Below are positions 1 to 9,345 of a DNA stretch of 55,726 nucleotides, one piece after another (the first letter of the stretch is position 1; each line of letters starts with the position of its first letter). The notes under the pieces were generated by a model. That model ran no database searches and was not told the DNA's origin. It worked only from the letters and a program-made list of their open reading frames with translations. The stretch comes from Candidatus Poribacteria bacterium. GTDB lineage: Bacteria; Poribacteria; WGA-4E; GCA-2687025. A program made the position numbers and the translations under genes. Where the stretch lies: NCBI GenBank assembly GCA_018644665.1, contig JABGQA010000054.1, forward strand, positions 1-55,726, read 5' to 3'.

Positions 1-1
1 A

Positions 2-148
2 GGATACGCCGCCTGCTTCATCCTCCCCATACACAACTTCCGACCATATCTCAGAGCCTACGTAACGAAGCCGTTCGACGCCCTACGGCTCGCGGAACGG
101 CTCGCAGACATTCTGAACGGACCTGCGGAACTCGCGGCGGCGATATAG
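2..148 (+). CDS. C-terminal fragment of an unassigned protein (5' end outside window)
   Basis: The frame is open from base 2 to a TAG at 146-148 and gives 48 residues. The segment AYVTKPFDALRLAERLADIL has the Lys-Pro-Phe followed by an amphipathic helix seen at the end of two-component receiver domains, where the conserved Lys precedes Pro. The preceding residues (CFILPIHNFRPYLR) are not a standard receiver beta-5 region, so a response-regulator assignment is only tentative. Codon use looks genuine, with strong third-position GC. Confidence 0.4.
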   Translation, partial: GYAACFILPIHNFRPYLRAYVTKPFDALRLAERLADILNGPAELAAAI

Positions 149-232
149 GGGATTCCCGCCGTAGGGCGGCGGGGGCGGACTGAACACTACGGCGGCCCGA
201 GCGTTCACATTCGAACAGCGGAACAGGAACAG

Positions 233-460
233 ATGCAGAAGCGAGACACTCGATACATCGGCAACGTGGTGATGCTCGCCGGTATGGCGATGGTGACGGC
301 TCTAGCGGCTTTCCCGATGGCTGCGGCGCGCGCGCCCGTAGCGGGACTGGCCGTTTGCGTCATCTCGGCCGGCATGTTTCTGAATTTCGTCGCAGGTTAC
401 GAGGACGAGGACGAAGGCCACGTCGAGGTGCGCGAGGAGATTCCGCTAGGCCGCCGTTAG
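233..460 (+). CDS. small two-helix membrane protein
   Basis: A 75-residue protein with two hydrophobic segments, at about residues 10-30 and 34-54, and an acidic C-terminal tail (GYEDEDEGHVEVREE). A purine-rich stretch (GGAACAGGAACAG) precedes the ATG. No family is recognised. The acidic tail after the second helix suggests a short inner-membrane protein with a soluble tail. It stands alone, convergent with the minus-strand operon that ends at 504. It could be a chance frame, but the hydrophobicity pattern and ribosome site make a real gene more likely. Confidence 0.5.
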   Translation: MQKRDTRYIGNVVMLAGMAMVTALAAFPMAAARAPVAGLAVCVISAGMFLNFVAGYEDEDEGHVEVREEIPLGRR

Positions 461-503
461 TCCGGTACGGCTTGGCGCCGCGTGTTGTGAACCCAACGGC
501 CCG

Positions 504-1604
504 CTACTGTAGTTTCCCGCGTCCCGGCAGCTCCCACACCGCCTCGACGACCCCGTCGCGCGTCGCGTAGATGACGTCGTGCAGGAACACGGTCGTATCC
601 GAGTACCCGACGACGAACTCGATGACCTCCCCCACATACGGCGACGCCGCAGGCTCCGTCAGCGTGACGATCCCATGCTCCGCCGATAGGCGAACGCCCT
701 CCACGCCCGGAATCCCGATTGGCTTCGGCGCGGCCGCGTCGATACTCATCGTCTTCCGCCCAGCGTCACAGATGATCCGAGTCGCCGTCGGCCGGCTTGT
801 AACGGTCGCCAGTACGGTCAACGCGTACTCGTGGTCGACGCCAAGCTTCTCGCGGTACAGGACGTCGCACCACGCGCCGCCGCCGGCCTCGACCTCCGTC
901 ACGCCCGGGCAGAACGCGCTCAGCCAGTACGTGCCGGTGCCTCCGCAGCTCACGATGTTCACCGGGATGTCTGCGGCCCGGCACTGCCGCGCGGTGTCCT
1001 CGATCCTAGCGAGCGCCTCTTCGACGGTTCGCTTCTTCTCAACCGGATCGCTGACACCTAATGCCTGGGACTCCCACGTGAACAGGCCCGCGAACATCAG
1101 ACCAGGGCGCCCTGCAATGTCCTTCGCCAACGTAACAACGGGTTCGCCCGGTTGAACTCCGGCGCGCCCCATGCCGACGTCGACTTCGACCACAACGCGC
1201 AAGCGCACCCCCGCCTCCCGAGCAGCCGCGTCCAGCATCGCGACGTTCTCGACGGCGTCCACCGCGACCATTACATCGGCGACCTTACGCACCTCCACAA
1301 GCCGCGCGATCTTCGTCCGCCCCACGATCTGGTTGGCGATGAGGATGTCGTCGATCCCGCCCGCCGCCATGACCTCCGCCTCGCCGAGCTTCGCGCATGT
1401 GATGCCCGTCGCCCCCGCGTCGAGCAGCTTCCGCGCGATGACGGGCGACTTCATCGCCTTCGTGTGCGGCCGCCATCCGACGCCCGCTTCATCGACGATG
1501 GTTCGCTTCATCTTCGCGATGTTGCGTTCCATCACGTCGAGGTCCGCCACGAGAGCGGGAGTGTCCAACGTCTCGCGCGGCCGACCGACGAGGCTTTCAG
1601 GCAC
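504..1604 (-). CDS. D-threonine aldolase / D-serine dehydratase-like PLP enzyme (fold type III)
   Basis: A 366-residue protein of the alanine-racemase N-terminal-domain superfamily (DSD1/D-threonine aldolase type). The N-terminus reads DTPALVADLDVMERNI, followed by RPHTKAMKS with the expected PLP Lys at residue 49. An AEHG motif and the C-terminal end DTTVFLHD match the DSD-like second domain. In the classical enzymes the metal-binding motif there has a His; here the aligned position is Tyr (GYSDTT), so metal use may differ. Known members cleave or dehydrate D-beta-hydroxy amino acids. The start is GTG at 1604, with GAAGGA about 9 bases upstream. It is the last gene of a minus-strand operon, 12 bases after the preceding gene. 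Confidence 0.85.
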   Translation of the reverse strand: MPESLVGRPRETLDTPALVADLDVMERNIAKMKRTIVDEAGVGWRPHTKAMKSPVIARKLLDAGATGITCAKLGEAEVMAAGGIDDILIANQIVGRTKIARLVEVRKVADVMVAVDAVENVAMLDAAAREAGVRLRVVVEVDVGMGRAGVQPGEPVVTLAKDIAGRPGLMFAGLFTWESQALGVSDPVEKKRTVEEALARIEDTARQCRAADIPVNIVSCGGTGTYWLSAFCPGVTEVEAGGGAWCDVLYREKLGVDHEYALTVLATVTSRPTATRIICDAGRKTMSIDAAAPKPIGIPGVEGVRLSAEHGIVTLTEPAASPYVGEVIEFVVGYSDTTVFLHDVIYATRDGVVEAVWELPGRGKLQ

Positions 1605-1616
1605 GGCGTAAGTCCT

Positions 1617-2483
1617 TCAGGGTGTGGCGGGCGGCGCGGCCGGCCTGCGCGATGTCTGGACGCGGTACTTGCCGTCCGGCAATCGTCGCGGGAAGCGATA
1701 CACGGGGTCGCTGAGCAGCCGATACACGTCGCGATCGCCTTCGCGCACGGCTTGCGGTGTGGGCAGTCGCCACTCGTCCGCGATCTGCTCCGCGCGATCG
1801 CCGAACTCCTGTGCGCCCAGCAGCGACGTGATCGCCCAGTACATGTACTCGGTGACCTGGCAGCCGTAGTCGCAGGTCTCGTCGTCGTAGGAATACCACG
1901 CCTCGGCGGGGTACTCGTCCGGCACGTCGATAAAGCGCCCGCCACGCGCCTTGTCCATGGCGTCGGCAATGCGCGTCCCCACACGCTCGCCGAATACGTC
2001 CGGGTACGCGTGCGCGTACCCCTCGTGAGTAACGAGGTGCAGCACTTCCTCTAGCGACGCGTCGAACCGGCCCGACTCAGCTCCGCCGGGGTGGGTTTCC
2101 TCCCCGTACAGATCCTGGAGCGCGAACCCGTCCGGCAGATCCTCGTCCCAGATGGGATGCGAACGCGCCGCGTCTTCCGTAGCGAACATCACGAGGCCGG
2201 CGCCACGGTCCTGCATGGCTCGCAACACGGCGGGACTGTCCGGCTGGCCGTCGCCGTTGTTGTCGAGGTACTGCGCGAGCACGTTTGCGGCGTGCAGCAC
2301 CTTGGCGTCGGGCGTATCGGCGGTCGCGTACACGCCGACCCCGAACACCTCGACGAACTTCTCGAACGACGCCAAGGCCGCGTGCCGGCCCCCGGGATTC
2401 GCCCCCACCTCAAACACGTCGCCGTCCGCCGCCGACGCGCCGGCCGCGCACAGACACCCGACAAGAATCGCCGCCCTCAACAT
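1617..2483 (-). CDS. secreted protein with EF-hand-like loop and HxxTHEG motif, function unknown
   Basis: A 288-residue protein. The ATG at 2483 is chosen because GGGAGAAG lies just upstream and the product then begins with a clean signal peptide (MLRAAILVGCLCAAGASA). The LVGC within it also resembles a lipobox, so a lipoprotein is possible. Visible features are a calcium-loop-like DNNGDGQPD at about residue 68 and a conserved-looking EEVLHLVTHEGYAHAYPD at about 146, whose His/Glu pattern could bind metal but is not a classical HExxH. Three Cys sit around DDETCDYGCQ. The gene lies between the beta-helix gene and the PLP-enzyme gene in one operon. I do not recognise a named family. Confidence 0.7.
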   Translation of the reverse strand: MLRAAILVGCLCAAGASAADGDVFEVGANPGGRHAALASFEKFVEVFGVGVYATADTPDAKVLHAANVLAQYLDNNGDGQPDSPAVLRAMQDRGAGLVMFATEDAARSHPIWDEDLPDGFALQDLYGEETHPGGAESGRFDASLEEVLHLVTHEGYAHAYPDVFGERVGTRIADAMDKARGGRFIDVPDEYPAEAWYSYDDETCDYGCQVTEYMYWAITSLLGAQEFGDRAEQIADEWRLPTPQAVREGDRDVYRLLSDPVYRFPRRLPDGKYRVQTSRRPAAPPATP

Positions 2484-2523
2484 CCGCTTCTCTCCCACGC
2501 AGTACGCTGGCAGGCGCCGCACA

Positions 2524-3735
2524 TTAGACGAGGTTCCCCTCCGCCTGGCTGCCCGGCCCCGCGATCTCGACCCCAACGCTCATCCCCGCGCACAGGTTGC
2601 CGCTCACGAGGTTCACGTCGCTCTCGCCGCTTTCGACTATACCGAACGTCTGCGTCGGGGTGTCCTGATCGTCCGCGCACCGGTTCCCTTGCACGAGCGT
2701 GTGTCGCATGTCGTGGAGGCGCACGCCCGGCCATCGCCCCGGGTCACTTCGAGAGTTCCCCAGCAGCAGGTTGCCCGTGATGAGTTGCTCCTCGCCACGG
2801 TTCGCGTCGATCCCACACAGTCCGTTGTACGAGCAGACGTTGTTGCTGATGATGTCGTGATGGTCGCCGCCGTTCGCGACGCCGCCGATGCCGTTCTGCC
2901 CGTTCTCCGTGAACACGTTGTCGCTGCACACGGAGTGGTGGACGCCCATGCAGAAGTACAGTCCGTCGCCGCCGTTGCCCTTGCCAATATTGTGCGACCA
3001 GATGCTGTGACCCAGACCCGTGCCCGGGTGGTAGCCATGCCCCCGACACCCGTGGGCGCGGCATCCGGTGACCTGCGCGTCATACCCGCGTTGGATGCTG
3101 ATCCCGTCGCTCGGCCACCCGGTGACGGAGCAATCGCGGATGCGTGTGCGCTCGCACCGGACGACGTGGATGGCGGAGTACGTGAAGTCCCACCACGGCC
3201 CGTCAGCCCCACCCGGGCCCCGTACGGACAGATCCGCGATCTCGATGTCAGAGACATCGTCGGCCTGGATCGCAGGGAACAGGTTGACGGCGACCGCCTC
3301 GTCTCCAGCTGTCAGCCCGCGGTTCACCGGCCGGTCGACCCACACGGTCGTTCCGTCGACGCGGGTGACGGTCGTGTGCGTGCCCCACCATCCTCGGTTC
3401 GTCGTGTCCGTCAGCCCGACCGCGTCGCCGGCCCGGAACGAGGACGCCTCGACGAGTTGTACCTCGTTGCTTCCCTCCGGCGCGTCTTGCGCAAGCGGGA
3501 CGGCGCGCAACGGTGCGATGTCGAGCACGGTTGCCGGCCCGGAGCCCACGAGGCTGACCGATGCAGGCAAGTGGATCGTGTCGCGCAGGCGGTACACCCC
3601 CGCGTCCAGCCGCACGCGGCCCCCGCCCGTGGGCAGCGCAGCGATGGCCTCGGCGATCCCGCATGTCGGCGACGCGTCATTCGGCGCGACGAGCGAGTCT
3701 CCCGTCGCGTCCGTTCCCGTAACTGCGCGCATCAT
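2524..3735 (-). CDS. right-handed parallel beta-helix protein (pectate-lyase-like)
   Basis: A 403-residue protein. The N-terminal part (AIAALPTGGGRVRLDAGVYR, then SVSLVGSGPATVLDI) is the usual opening of polysaccharide-active beta-helix proteins. The second half has regularly spaced Asn-rich turns (ISNNVCSYNGLCGI, LVQGNRCADDQ, LVSGNLCAG) typical of PbH1 coils. No signal peptide is visible, so it may be cytoplasmic or exported by another route. The ATG ATG start at 3735/3732 follows AAGGGG. It is the first gene of the minus-strand operon, with the secreted protein starting 40 bases downstream. Lyase or epimerase activity is possible but no catalytic residues can be assigned. Confidence 0.8.
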   Translation of the reverse strand: MMRAVTGTDATGDSLVAPNDASPTCGIAEAIAALPTGGGRVRLDAGVYRLRDTIHLPASVSLVGSGPATVLDIAPLRAVPLAQDAPEGSNEVQLVEASSFRAGDAVGLTDTTNRGWWGTHTTVTRVDGTTVWVDRPVNRGLTAGDEAVAVNLFPAIQADDVSDIEIADLSVRGPGGADGPWWDFTYSAIHVVRCERTRIRDCSVTGWPSDGISIQRGYDAQVTGCRAHGCRGHGYHPGTGLGHSIWSHNIGKGNGGDGLYFCMGVHHSVCSDNVFTENGQNGIGGVANGGDHHDIISNNVCSYNGLCGIDANRGEEQLITGNLLLGNSRSDPGRWPGVRLHDMRHTLVQGNRCADDQDTPTQTFGIVESGESDVNLVSGNLCAGMSVGVEIAGPGSQAEGNLV

Positions 3736-3896
3736 CTACCCCTTACCCGGCGGGACCGACCGAACCTTGGCGTGAGCGTACTGCACTTCGCCACGCGGCG
3801 AAACGACGGCTTGTCGAACGCGCGGCCGGCGGCTACTAACAGGACAGAGCGGCGTGACGAAGGAACCCAGACTTATCCCGCGATAGGAGCAGACCG

Positions 3897-4688
3897 GTGA
3901 GGGTAGCAACAGCAATAGGCGTGGCCGTGTGCATACTGGCGACGACGGGAACGGCGTCGGCGGCCACCGGCTTCCGATACCGGCCCGACGCCGACACCTT
4001 GGCCCTCTGGCACATGGACGAGGGCAAGGGCGAAGTTATCGATGAGTCCGGCAACGCCGTCGAGGCGCTCATCGAGGGTGTCGGCGCGTGGGACAATAAC
4101 GAGGACTGGGACGCGGGCGCCACCGGCGGAAGCTCCTTCTCGTTCGACGGATCGACAATGATCGCGATCGCTAGCGACGTCGAGGTCGTGCAGCCGGACA
4201 TCATCACAGTCGAGGCGTGGGTGTATCCCACGGCCCTGGACGGCTGGAAGCTGATCTGCGCGCACTGGGGCGGCGCCATTGTCGGTAGCTACCACCTTGG
4301 CGTTGAGGCTGGCACCCCGAAGTTCCACATCAACACGGGCGGCGGCACGTTCTTCGCGCCAGCGCTCGACCAGTTGGAGCTGGACGCGTGGACCCACGTC
4401 GCCGGCACGTACGACGGCTCCGACGTGCGCATCTACATCGACGGCGAGGAAGCTGGGTCTGCCTCCGCGAACGGAGACCTCGAGTCCGGCTCCCCGGACC
4501 ACGATGTCATCATCGGCGGCAAGGCCAGCCGAGAGTTCCCGTGGAACGGGCTTCTTGACGAGGTGCGTATCAGCGGCATCGCGCGCGACGCCGACGAACT
4601 CAGCCCGAACCTGTCCGGCCCGCAGGCTGTCGATCCGTCCGCAGACACGTTGCCCACGCTGTGGGCGGCCTTGCGGAGCGGCGACTGA
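3897..4688 (+). CDS. secreted LamG-domain protein (paralog 1)
   Basis: A 263-residue protein with a signal peptide (cleavage near TASA-A, residue 22) and one concanavalin/LamG jelly roll. Visible LamG landmarks are LALWHMDEGKGEVIDESGN near the start, then ITVEAWVYP, WTHVAGTYDGSDVRIYIDGE and LLDEVRISGIARDADEL. The GTG start has AGGAG 9 bases upstream. The last residues (VDPSADTLPTLWAALRSGD) carry the W-A-x-L-R tail shared by all five LamG proteins of this window. LamG domains bind glycans or proteins; the specific ligand is unknown. The gene is convergent with the sulfatase gene. Confidence 0.9.
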   Translation: MRVATAIGVAVCILATTGTASAATGFRYRPDADTLALWHMDEGKGEVIDESGNAVEALIEGVGAWDNNEDWDAGATGGSSFSFDGSTMIAIASDVEVVQPDIITVEAWVYPTALDGWKLICAHWGGAIVGSYHLGVEAGTPKFHINTGGGTFFAPALDQLELDAWTHVAGTYDGSDVRIYIDGEEAGSASANGDLESGSPDHDVIIGGKASREFPWNGLLDEVRISGIARDADELSPNLSGPQAVDPSADTLPTLWAALRSGD

Positions 4689-4746
4689 ACCAAACACTGA
4701 CGGCGTGCCCTCGGTGTCCGCGACCGCCGGTGGCACGCGCCACTTC

Positions 4747-6144
4747 CTACCAGAACCGGCGGCCTTCGGGCGCCGTCGGTTCCTCCTGGGACGCGGGCTC
4801 CGTGTGCGCCTCCTCGGCCATGCGCGTCATCTCCGCCACGACCGCCGGGTGATCCGGCGCGATGTTCGTAGTCTCGTTCGGATCGGCGTCGAGGTCGTAC
4901 AGCTCGAACGGCTCCGTCGTCCGCATGCGCACCAGCTTGTGCTGACCCATCCGCACCGCCTGCTGTGGCCCGTCCTCTACGTACGTCATCTCCTGCCAGT
5001 TCCCGACGCGCGAGTACTCCCAGTACAGGTACGCGTGCTCCGTCTGATCCTCCGGCCGCCCGAGCAGCGTCGGCGCCAGCGAGACCCCGTCGAGGCCGTC
5101 CGGAAGGTGCTCGGCTGACCCAGTGAACTCCGCGATCGTCGGCAGGAAGTCCGGGAAGTAAGTCAGCAACGGCGAGACGGCTCCCGCCTCGATCCTACCC
5201 GGCCACCGCGCCAGCATCGGCACCCGAATACCACCCTCGTATAGGTTCGTCTTCTCGCCCCGCAGGTCGCGGTTGGGGCGGAAAAAGTCGTCGACCTCGC
5301 GACCTCCTCCGTTGTCCGAGCAGAACAGGACGACGGTATTCTCGTCGAGCTGAAGCTCGGTCAGCAGATCCAGTATCTCGCCGACGTGTCGATCCACCAT
5401 GTGCACCATCGCGGCGCGCCGTCGGGCGTCTTCGGGCCACGGCTCGTCTTTCAGTTCCTGCCATGCCGAGTCGTCGTCGGGTATCTGGTAGTGACCGTGC
5501 GGCGGAGTCCACGGCAGGTAGCACAGAAACGGGCCGTCGGCGTTCTCGCGGATGAAGCGCTTCGCGGCGTCCACGATGCGGTAGTGCGAGTACTCGCCGT
5601 CGGCGAGTTCCACCTTCTCGCCGTTCCGCCACAGGTAACCGGTGAAGAAGTCGTGCGCGTGGATCTGATGGTAGTAGCCGAAGAACTCGTCGAACCCGTG
5701 CCGCTCGGGAACGCCGTCCGTGCCGACATCTCCGACACCCCACTTGCCGTAGCCGCCCGTCGCGTACCCCGCGCGCTTCAGCATCTGCGCAAACGTGAAG
5801 TCCTCCGCGAGGAGCGGCACGCCGCCGAGATTCCCACGCACGGTCGTGTGTCCCGTGTGCGTGCCGGTAAGGAGGGTGCTCCGCGCCGGGGCGCATACCG
5901 GCGCGCCGGAATACGCGTTCTCGAATCGCATGCTCTGCGCGGCGAGGCGGTCGATGTTCGGCGTCCGTAGCTTCTTGTGTCCCAGGAACGACATCTCGTA
6001 CGGGCCAAGGTCGTCCAGGATAATGAGAACGATGTTTGGTCTGACCATGTCATCTCGCTCGTAGAGCCAGGCGCGTGCCAGGGCGGGTGCGCCGACCGTG
6101 GCGGACGCGACAGTTTTAAGGAATCGACGCCTGTCTATCGGCAT
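4747..6144 (-). CDS. Tat-exported sulfatase (arylsulfatase A type)
   Basis: A 465-residue protein of the alkaline-phosphatase-like sulfatase family. A twin-arginine signal (RRRFLKTVASATVGAPALA) opens it, so the ATG at 6144 is preferred to an upstream in-frame ATG. RPNIVLIILDDLG supplies the metal-binding Asp pair. CAPARSTLLTG at residues 84-94 is the C-x-P-x-R sulfatase signature whose Cys becomes formylglycine. FCSDNGG is the second metal-site motif, and the C-terminal FELYDLDADPNETTNIA is typical of the family. It probably desulfates an extracellular glycan. No anaerobic or FGE-type maturase is visible in the window. Confidence 0.95.
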   Translation of the reverse strand: MPIDRRRFLKTVASATVGAPALARAWLYERDDMVRPNIVLIILDDLGPYEMSFLGHKKLRTPNIDRLAAQSMRFENAYSGAPVCAPARSTLLTGTHTGHTTVRGNLGGVPLLAEDFTFAQMLKRAGYATGGYGKWGVGDVGTDGVPERHGFDEFFGYYHQIHAHDFFTGYLWRNGEKVELADGEYSHYRIVDAAKRFIRENADGPFLCYLPWTPPHGHYQIPDDDSAWQELKDEPWPEDARRRAAMVHMVDRHVGEILDLLTELQLDENTVVLFCSDNGGGREVDDFFRPNRDLRGEKTNLYEGGIRVPMLARWPGRIEAGAVSPLLTYFPDFLPTIAEFTGSAEHLPDGLDGVSLAPTLLGRPEDQTEHAYLYWEYSRVGNWQEMTYVEDGPQQAVRMGQHKLVRMRTTEPFELYDLDADPNETTNIAPDHPAVVAEMTRMAEEAHTEPASQEEPTAPEGRRFW

Positions 6145-6351
6145 GGGACGATCGTCCCTGTGTGACCGCGGGCCGACAAGCCGCTCCTCTGCTGTCCCAT
6201 CCGCGCAGGTGGCGATCAGGAAGCGCACACGCTCATGCGCAATGGGTCCGCGGCCCGGCGGACCATCCGCGGACACGCAGAGCGCGGGCCCGCCCTGGCC
6301 GCGCCGTTAGCCCTGCAGGCGAGACATGTTGATGTCCGTCTGCGTGTCCAC

Positions 6352-8397
6352 TCATTCCTCCGGTGAGAGGGCGGCTTCCGTCTCGCGGTAGTAGTCGTGG
6401 ACGTACACACGCCACTCGCGGTCGGTCTTCGCCACGGCCCCGTGCTCGCAGGCCCATTCCACGAACCCGGGAGGGGCGTCGCGTACGTCTTTGAGGTTTG
6501 CGCCGGCTATGTCGCCGATCTCTCGCCATCCGCGCACGCCTGCTAACTGCGCCCCACGCAGATCGGCTCCGCCCATGTCAGCGCCGTCCAGTCGTGCCTC
6601 GCGCAAATCGGCCCTGCGCAGATTCGCCCAGATCAGTTCCGCCCGGCGCAGATCTGCGCCGCGCAGAATCGCGCCGGTTAGGTCGGCCTTGACGAGGAAG
6701 GCCCCCTGCGCATCCGCGCGCTCCAAGTGGGCCTCGCCGAGGTCTATAGCCGTAACGTTCGATAGTGCCGCCCGGAGGACATCGCCTGGCCGCGCGCTCT
6801 CAGCGCGAGAGCCCCTCCCGTCCGCCCCCGATGCTGCCACGTTATAGGTGTACATCATCACCGACCAATCGCGCGGCCTGCCGGATATGTCCACGCCAAC
6901 CAGGTTCGCCGGACGCGGACAGACCTCTATAAAACGGAAAGAACAGCCGCACGCTACCAACAGCGTTGCTACCGCAGTCGTTAGCGACCCTAATGGCCGC
7001 CGCAACCAGGCGGACGCAGTCGCAAGGCGCTTCCAACGCGCTGCGTCGTCGCCTCCGCGCAGGACCCGCCGGAACAGTCCCCATGCCCAGAGCCCGACGC
7101 CTGTCGACGCTGCGACGGCGGCCACGTGTATCCCCGTCACGACCCAATCATGACGCACGAGGTACCGGTACCAGAGCCACGCCAGCGTTCCAGGCACGAC
7201 CCACCACGCCAGCACGCCGGAAACGAGCGACTGAATCCACGCATGCTCCGGGCGACCCTCCCGCAGAAGCCGCACGTGGGATCGCACCAACCCGTTCAGC
7301 ATCCACGGATATGCCTTCTGGTCCAGCCATCTGCCGTCTGGAAAGCGGGCCGGCAGGAGCGCGAGTTCCCGCCACAGGTGCTGCATGTACAGGTGAAAGT
7401 AGAGGTACAGCCCAAGGAGCAGAACCGGAGCCGCGGCATAGAACCCGACGAGTGGGATTGCCGTGCGGATGATGGGCAGTTGTGAAGACGCCGAGTTGGT
7501 AATGAGCTGCACGTCCTTCGTCGTGGCGATGGTCAGCCACGTGTACACGCAGCCCAGGAGCATGGTGAGCCAGATCTTCCGCGCGTTCTTCGACGTGTCT
7601 TCGACCGCCTTCAACCCGTCGAAGCACGCCAAGTCCGGCGGCAGTTGTACGCCCGCCAGATCCGACCCGGCCAGCTGATCCGCGAGCAGGTGTACCCCTG
7701 CCGGCAGACTCGTCAGGTCTGCCCCTCTCGGGAGGCGCGCCTCCCGGAAGTCGACCGCGCCATGGAACTCCGTGTCACGAAATGTCACAGCATGAGCGAA
7801 CTGCGTGCGGCTGAAGCCGGCCTCTCCGGCAAACTGGCATCCCGCGAAGCCGACATCACCGTGGAATTCGGCGCAGAAGAACTCGGCAGCATCGAATCGC
7901 GCGCCGCCGAAGTCAGCCGGGCCATGGAACTTCGCCACGGTGAAGCCCACGCTCTGCGCGAATTCGGCCCCGCAAAAGCGCGCCTGTGCCGAGTAGCGCG
8001 TATCCTCGAACATTGCCCCGACGAAGGACGCCCTCGAGAAGTCGACGTCCGTGAACTCCGTCGAGCTGAACCCCGCTGTCCCTCCGAACCGTGTGCCGCG
8101 AAAGTCGGCCTTCTGCTCGAACCTCCCCGACTCGAAGTCCGCGTCAGGGAAGTCCGCGCACGCGAAGTTCACCCGTCCCGTGAACGCGCAGCCGATGAAG
8201 CCTACGTATGCGGGCATGGCGACACGCTCTGCGGCCCCACCGAGCCCAAAGCCTAGGTCGCCGTTGGTCTCCAGATCGACATCGCCGACGATCCGACATC
8301 CCAGGAAGGTCACCCGGACGTGATCACCGCCTAGCGCGGTAAGGACCTCGTCGCCTGTTACTTCCTCGTTCTCGCGCCGGTATTCCGTGTCCACCAC
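6352..8397 (-). CDS. large pentapeptide-repeat membrane protein
   Basis: A 681-residue protein with two blocks of A(D/N)LxX repeats. One is at about residues 70-250 (for example FACADFPDADFESGRFEQ) and one at about 560-640 (LRRADLREARLDGADMGGAD). Between them lies a segment with roughly five to six hydrophobic helices, including LTMLLGCVYTWLTIATTKDV and PIPL/AAAPVLLLGLYLYFHLY-like stretches. This arrangement of repeats and membrane core matches a known but uncharacterised pentapeptide family. The GTG start follows AGGGAAG. It sits between the YbaK gene and the sulfatase on the same strand with gaps of about 180-200 bases, so co-transcription is uncertain. A signalling or scaffold role is only a guess. 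Confidence 0.85.
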   Translation of the reverse strand: MVDTEYRRENEEVTGDEVLTALGGDHVRVTFLGCRIVGDVDLETNGDLGFGLGGAAERVAMPAYVGFIGCAFTGRVNFACADFPDADFESGRFEQKADFRGTRFGGTAGFSSTEFTDVDFSRASFVGAMFEDTRYSAQARFCGAEFAQSVGFTVAKFHGPADFGGARFDAAEFFCAEFHGDVGFAGCQFAGEAGFSRTQFAHAVTFRDTEFHGAVDFREARLPRGADLTSLPAGVHLLADQLAGSDLAGVQLPPDLACFDGLKAVEDTSKNARKIWLTMLLGCVYTWLTIATTKDVQLITNSASSQLPIIRTAIPLVGFYAAAPVLLLGLYLYFHLYMQHLWRELALLPARFPDGRWLDQKAYPWMLNGLVRSHVRLLREGRPEHAWIQSLVSGVLAWWVVPGTLAWLWYRYLVRHDWVVTGIHVAAVAASTGVGLWAWGLFRRVLRGGDDAARWKRLATASAWLRRPLGSLTTAVATLLVACGCSFRFIEVCPRPANLVGVDISGRPRDWSVMMYTYNVAASGADGRGSRAESARPGDVLRAALSNVTAIDLGEAHLERADAQGAFLVKADLTGAILRGADLRRAELIWANLRRADLREARLDGADMGGADLRGAQLAGVRGWREIGDIAGANLKDVRDAPPGFVEWACEHGAVAKTDREWRVYVHDYYRETEAALSPEE

Positions 8398-8578
8398 TGA
8401 GCTTCCCTGGGGCCTCCTCCGGCTATCGGACTGCCCGTTACGCGGGCATGGTTACATCACCTATGGGCTCGCGGCAACAAGCGGGATGGGAGGACGTCAG
8501 TGGTGGCAGGCCTGGGCGCGGCGGCGATCGTCTGCGTGATGTCGGACGGGCGTACGCACGCGGGGTCGCGATGTGGCG

Positions 8579-9064
8579 CTACGTAATCGAGACCGCCTGT
8601 GGACAGGCAATCCGTTGGTAATCATCGGATCGCATCCCCACCGAGAACGACCGATCCCCGGCGTTGAAGACGATCTTCTCGTTCTCGAACAGCGACGGAT
8701 CGCATAGGACGTCGAGGCCGAACAGGCCGCCAAACGGCGGCACGCCTCCCGGTTCCACCCCGCCTGTCAGCTCCGCGACCTCGTCGGTGGTGGCGAACCG
8801 CGTGTTCCGCAGACCGCAGTTGTCGCGCAGCTTCGTCTTGTCGAACCGCCGGTCGGCGGGCATGACGAGCATGACGAACCGGGGCTCCCCGGCGGTGTCC
8901 TTGGCGCGCACTATCAGCGCCTTCGCGCCCTGCTGGAGGGTGTACCCATCGCGGACGCGGGCGGCCTCTTCGCTCGTCCGCACGGGCGCGTGCTCGAACG
9001 TCTCGTAGGGCGCGGCGTCCTGGTCGAGCAGGTCGGTGATACGGGCGGCCATAGGGTGTCTCAT
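8579..9064 (-). CDS. YbaK/ProX-type aminoacyl-tRNA deacylase
   Basis: A protein of about 161 residues with the YbaK/EbsC fold. Visible landmarks are YETFEHAPVRTSEEAARVRD, then GAKALIVRAKD, FVMLVMPADRRFD, LRNTRFATTDEVAELTGGVEPGGVPPFG and the C-terminal VFNAGDRSFSVGM. The family hydrolyses mischarged tRNAs (for example Cys- or Ala-tRNA-Pro), or related YbaK-like substrates. The start is ambiguous: ATG codons occur at 9073, 9064 and 9052, none with a strong ribosome site; 9064 is chosen. The gene is divergent from the PSD1 operon. Confidence 0.85.
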   Translation of the reverse strand: MRHPMAARITDLLDQDAAPYETFEHAPVRTSEEAARVRDGYTLQQGAKALIVRAKDTAGEPRFVMLVMPADRRFDKTKLRDNCGLRNTRFATTDEVAELTGGVEPGGVPPFGGLFGLDVLCDPSLFENEKIVFNAGDRSFSVGMRSDDYQRIACPQAVSIT

Positions 9065-9345
9065 GGCGTCCATTCTGGCAGCGCGGCCGAATCGCGGCAA
9101 GCGCCCGATGGGCATGCCTTGCTGCCTCGCCATGCGGCATGGGCCACCCACCCGACTGGCGTCGCTTCCGCGGCGCCCGGCGATCGCCTCGGCCGCTCGC
9201 GTCGCGAGCCGCGTCGTTGCGTGGGCCTTCGGCGTTCGGCATAATCCGCCGGCTGCCCGTTGCGCTTGTTCGAACCCGGCGGCCGGGAGCGGCGAGCCGG
9301 GAAGGAGCGCGCAACACTGGGCGAAACAGGGAGGACTTCGGTCAG